Shown: positions 62,905 to 64,000 of the stretch, one piece after another
How positions within the stretch are numbered: position 1 is the first letter of the stretch
How the letters are laid out: each line of letters begins with the position of its first letter
The notes under the pieces: generated by a model
Told to the model about the DNA's origin: nothing
Databases searched by the model: none
Seen by the model: only the letters and a program-made list of their open reading frames with translations
Position numbers and translations under genes: made by a program
Assembly (NCBI GenBank): GCA_019090615.1
Contig: JAHRVQ010000016.1
Coordinates: forward strand, 1-64,000
DNA length: 64,000 nucleotides
From: Pseudomonadales bacterium
GTDB lineage: Bacteria; Pseudomonadota; Gammaproteobacteria; Pseudomonadales; Azotimanducaceae
Reading direction: 5' to 3'

Positions 62905-63463
62905 AGAAGAATCACCCCCCCCTGAAGATCTCTACGATGGCCCAAGTAAATCCCAACGCAAACGAGATAGTAAAGCTATTACAAATCTCGGCAGTCAACT
63001 ATTGCAAATTTCGGACGACCAACTAGCTACCTTACCCTATGCCAATATTATCGACGCAGTCATGCAATGCAAAAAAATCACCAAGGGCAACGCACGTAAA
63101 CGTCAAATACAGTATATTGGCAAACTCTTGCGCCATGTAGATATTGAAGAAATACAACTCCTTGTGGACCGATTTGACGCCAGCTCGCAATCGCACGTTT
63201 TACTTTTCCATCAATTAGAAACCTGGCGTGACAAGCTCATTCAGCAAGACCCAAAGGTGATGACAGATATTCTCAGCCAACTACCCCAGGTCGACAGACA
63301 ACATTTGCGTCAGCTTACACGTAATGCCATAACAGAGAACAATTCAGCCATTGAACATCAACAGGACCGCCCCGCAATTCATTATCGAAAATTGTTCAAA
63401 TACCTAAAAGCCGAATCAGATAATTCCGGACTCATCCAGTCATCAACCAACCCACCTGAATGA
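62897..63463 (+). CDS. darP: Ribosome-associated protein YjgA/DarP (DUF615)
   Basis: 188 residues with the DUF615 pattern: an acidic start, PSKSQRKRDSKAITNLGSQLLQISDDQLATLP, then DAVMQCKKITKGNARKRQIQYIGKLLRHVD. It assists late assembly of the large ribosomal subunit in Escherichia coli. In Pseudomonas it lies near pmbA/tldD; here the next gene is yhdP-like on the opposite strand. Confidence 0.94.
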   Translation: MNEEESPPPEDLYDGPSKSQRKRDSKAITNLGSQLLQISDDQLATLPYANIIDAVMQCKKITKGNARKRQIQYIGKLLRHVDIEEIQLLVDRFDASSQSHVLLFHQLETWRDKLIQQDPKVMTDILSQLPQVDRQHLRQLTRNAITENNSAIEHQQDRPAIHYRKLFKYLKAESDNSGLIQSSTNPPE

Positions 63464-63518
63464 ACCCGCCGTCGAAAGAGCAAAATAAAAAAACACATAG
63501 CGATGCATTTTCTAGATG

Positions 63519-64000
63519 CTAATGCGCCCCTGATGATTCAGCCGCGCCACTGTGCATCTCACGCAAAGAAGCATCAAAAATGGAAACAAATTCAATCACT
63601 GGCTGCTCCATAGACCCGGTGATTTTATATTTCGCACTGCTCATAGCATTAATTTGATCTTTGAGTAACCGCTGCGCCAAAAAAACGCCCGCACCCGTCA
63701 ACGGACTCATAGCAATAGCTGAATAAGCGGCATACCAGGGTAGATTACGATTTAAAGGCAGGGTCACGACCATATCGTTATCAAGTTCACTATCCGGCAA
63801 ATTAATACGCCCAGCCACTTTAAAAATACTCCCAGGGCCTTCGACGACTATTGGTTTAACTACATCAATAATACCCTGGTTTAACTGTGTAGAACCCTGG
63901 ATGCTATTGAAACTAAAGCCACTCTCAACAACATCTGAAAAATCCAGGCGAAACCTTTTCGACAAGGAAGCAAAATCAAATATACCCAATAGTTTCAGCG
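63519..64000 (-). CDS. yhdP: YhdP family (AsmA-like) protein, C-terminal part
   Basis: The frame is open to the window edge, so only about the last 160 residues are visible. They match the C-terminus of YhdP/TIGR02099 proteins: LKLLGIFDFASLSKRFRLDFSDVVESGFSFNSIQGS, VEGPGSIFKVAGRINLPDSELDNDMVVTLPLNRNLPWYAAYSAIAMSPLTGAGVFLAQRLLKDQI. YhdP is a very long envelope-spanning protein involved in phospholipid transport to the outer membrane. The N-terminus lies beyond the window. Confidence 0.9.
   Translation of the reverse strand, partial: LKLLGIFDFASLSKRFRLDFSDVVESGFSFNSIQGSTQLNQGIIDVVKPIVVEGPGSIFKVAGRINLPDSELDNDMVVTLPLNRNLPWYAAYSAIAMSPLTGAGVFLAQRLLKDQINAMSSAKYKITGSMEQPVIEFVSIFDASLREMHSGAAESSGAH

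Overview
The window is a stretch of gammaproteobacterial chromosome. Almost all of it is housekeeping sequence whose gene order matches, from memory, the secA–lpxC–ftsZ … rnpB … rpoN region of Pseudomonas and its relatives: type IV pilus genes, argJ/secA, the division and cell wall (dcw) cluster, rnpB, cytochrome bc1, rplM/rpsI, his/murA, Mla lipid transport, Lpt, and rpoN with the nitrogen PTS. Moderate GC, a meso-DAP type MurE, an Rnf gene set and the overall synteny suggest a free-living, probably marine, gammaproteobacterium near the Pseudomonadales/Cellvibrionales. That placement is inference from gene content.

Region by region. 1–2560 is an accessory island: a small secreted protein preceded by a cluster of hairpins, a MazEF-type and a RelE/ParD-like toxin–antitoxin pair, and three copies of a roughly 234-bp MITE-like repeat with 16-bp terminal inverted repeats that separate these units. 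2560–3280 holds no convincing gene. 3283–5373 carries a MAPEG membrane protein, a 3-alpha-hydroxysteroid/coniferyl-alcohol type SDR and thioredoxin 2. 5534–8218 (minus) encodes an 894-residue exported protein joining a cyclophilin domain to an N-formylglutamate-amidohydrolase-like domain. 8591–11508 is rnfD-rnfG-rnfE-nth, without rnfA, rnfB or rnfC beside it. 11531–17320 holds two pilins, a sigma-54 promoter for pilA, and pilB-pilC-pilD. coaE and yacG follow.

18134–36965 lies on the minus strand apart from one DUF721 gene: argJ, secA, an M23 peptidase, lpxC, ftsZ, ftsA, ftsQ, murC, ftsW, murD, murE, ftsI, ftsL, rsmH and mraZ, read from the far end starting at an mraZ promoter that overlaps five 10-bp-spaced MraZ boxes. 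murF, mraY, murG and ddl are missing from their usual places in this cluster. 37327–37676 is RNase P RNA. It is followed by rsmI, then lpoA-yraN-dolP on the plus strand without diaA.

41791–54874 (minus) holds sspB-sspA, petCBA (bc1 complex), rpsI-rplM, zapE, hisD-hisG-murA-ibaG and mlaB-C-D-E-F. 55241–63463 (plus) holds lptC-lptA-lptB-rpoN-hpf-ptsN-rapZ-ptsO-mgtE and yjgA/darP, again without the usual kdsD/kdsC in front. The window ends inside a yhdP-type gene on the minus strand.

Functionally the window is dominated by envelope biogenesis: peptidoglycan precursor synthesis and the divisome, lipid A (lpxC), LPS export (Lpt), phospholipid retrograde transport (Mla) and outer-membrane lipoproteins (LpoA, DolP). 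The sigma-54 factor encoded here is the one expected to drive the pilA promoter seen here. Recurrent oddities are many short perfect or near-perfect tandem duplications of 11–18 bp, mostly between genes, and frequent TTG/GTG starts.
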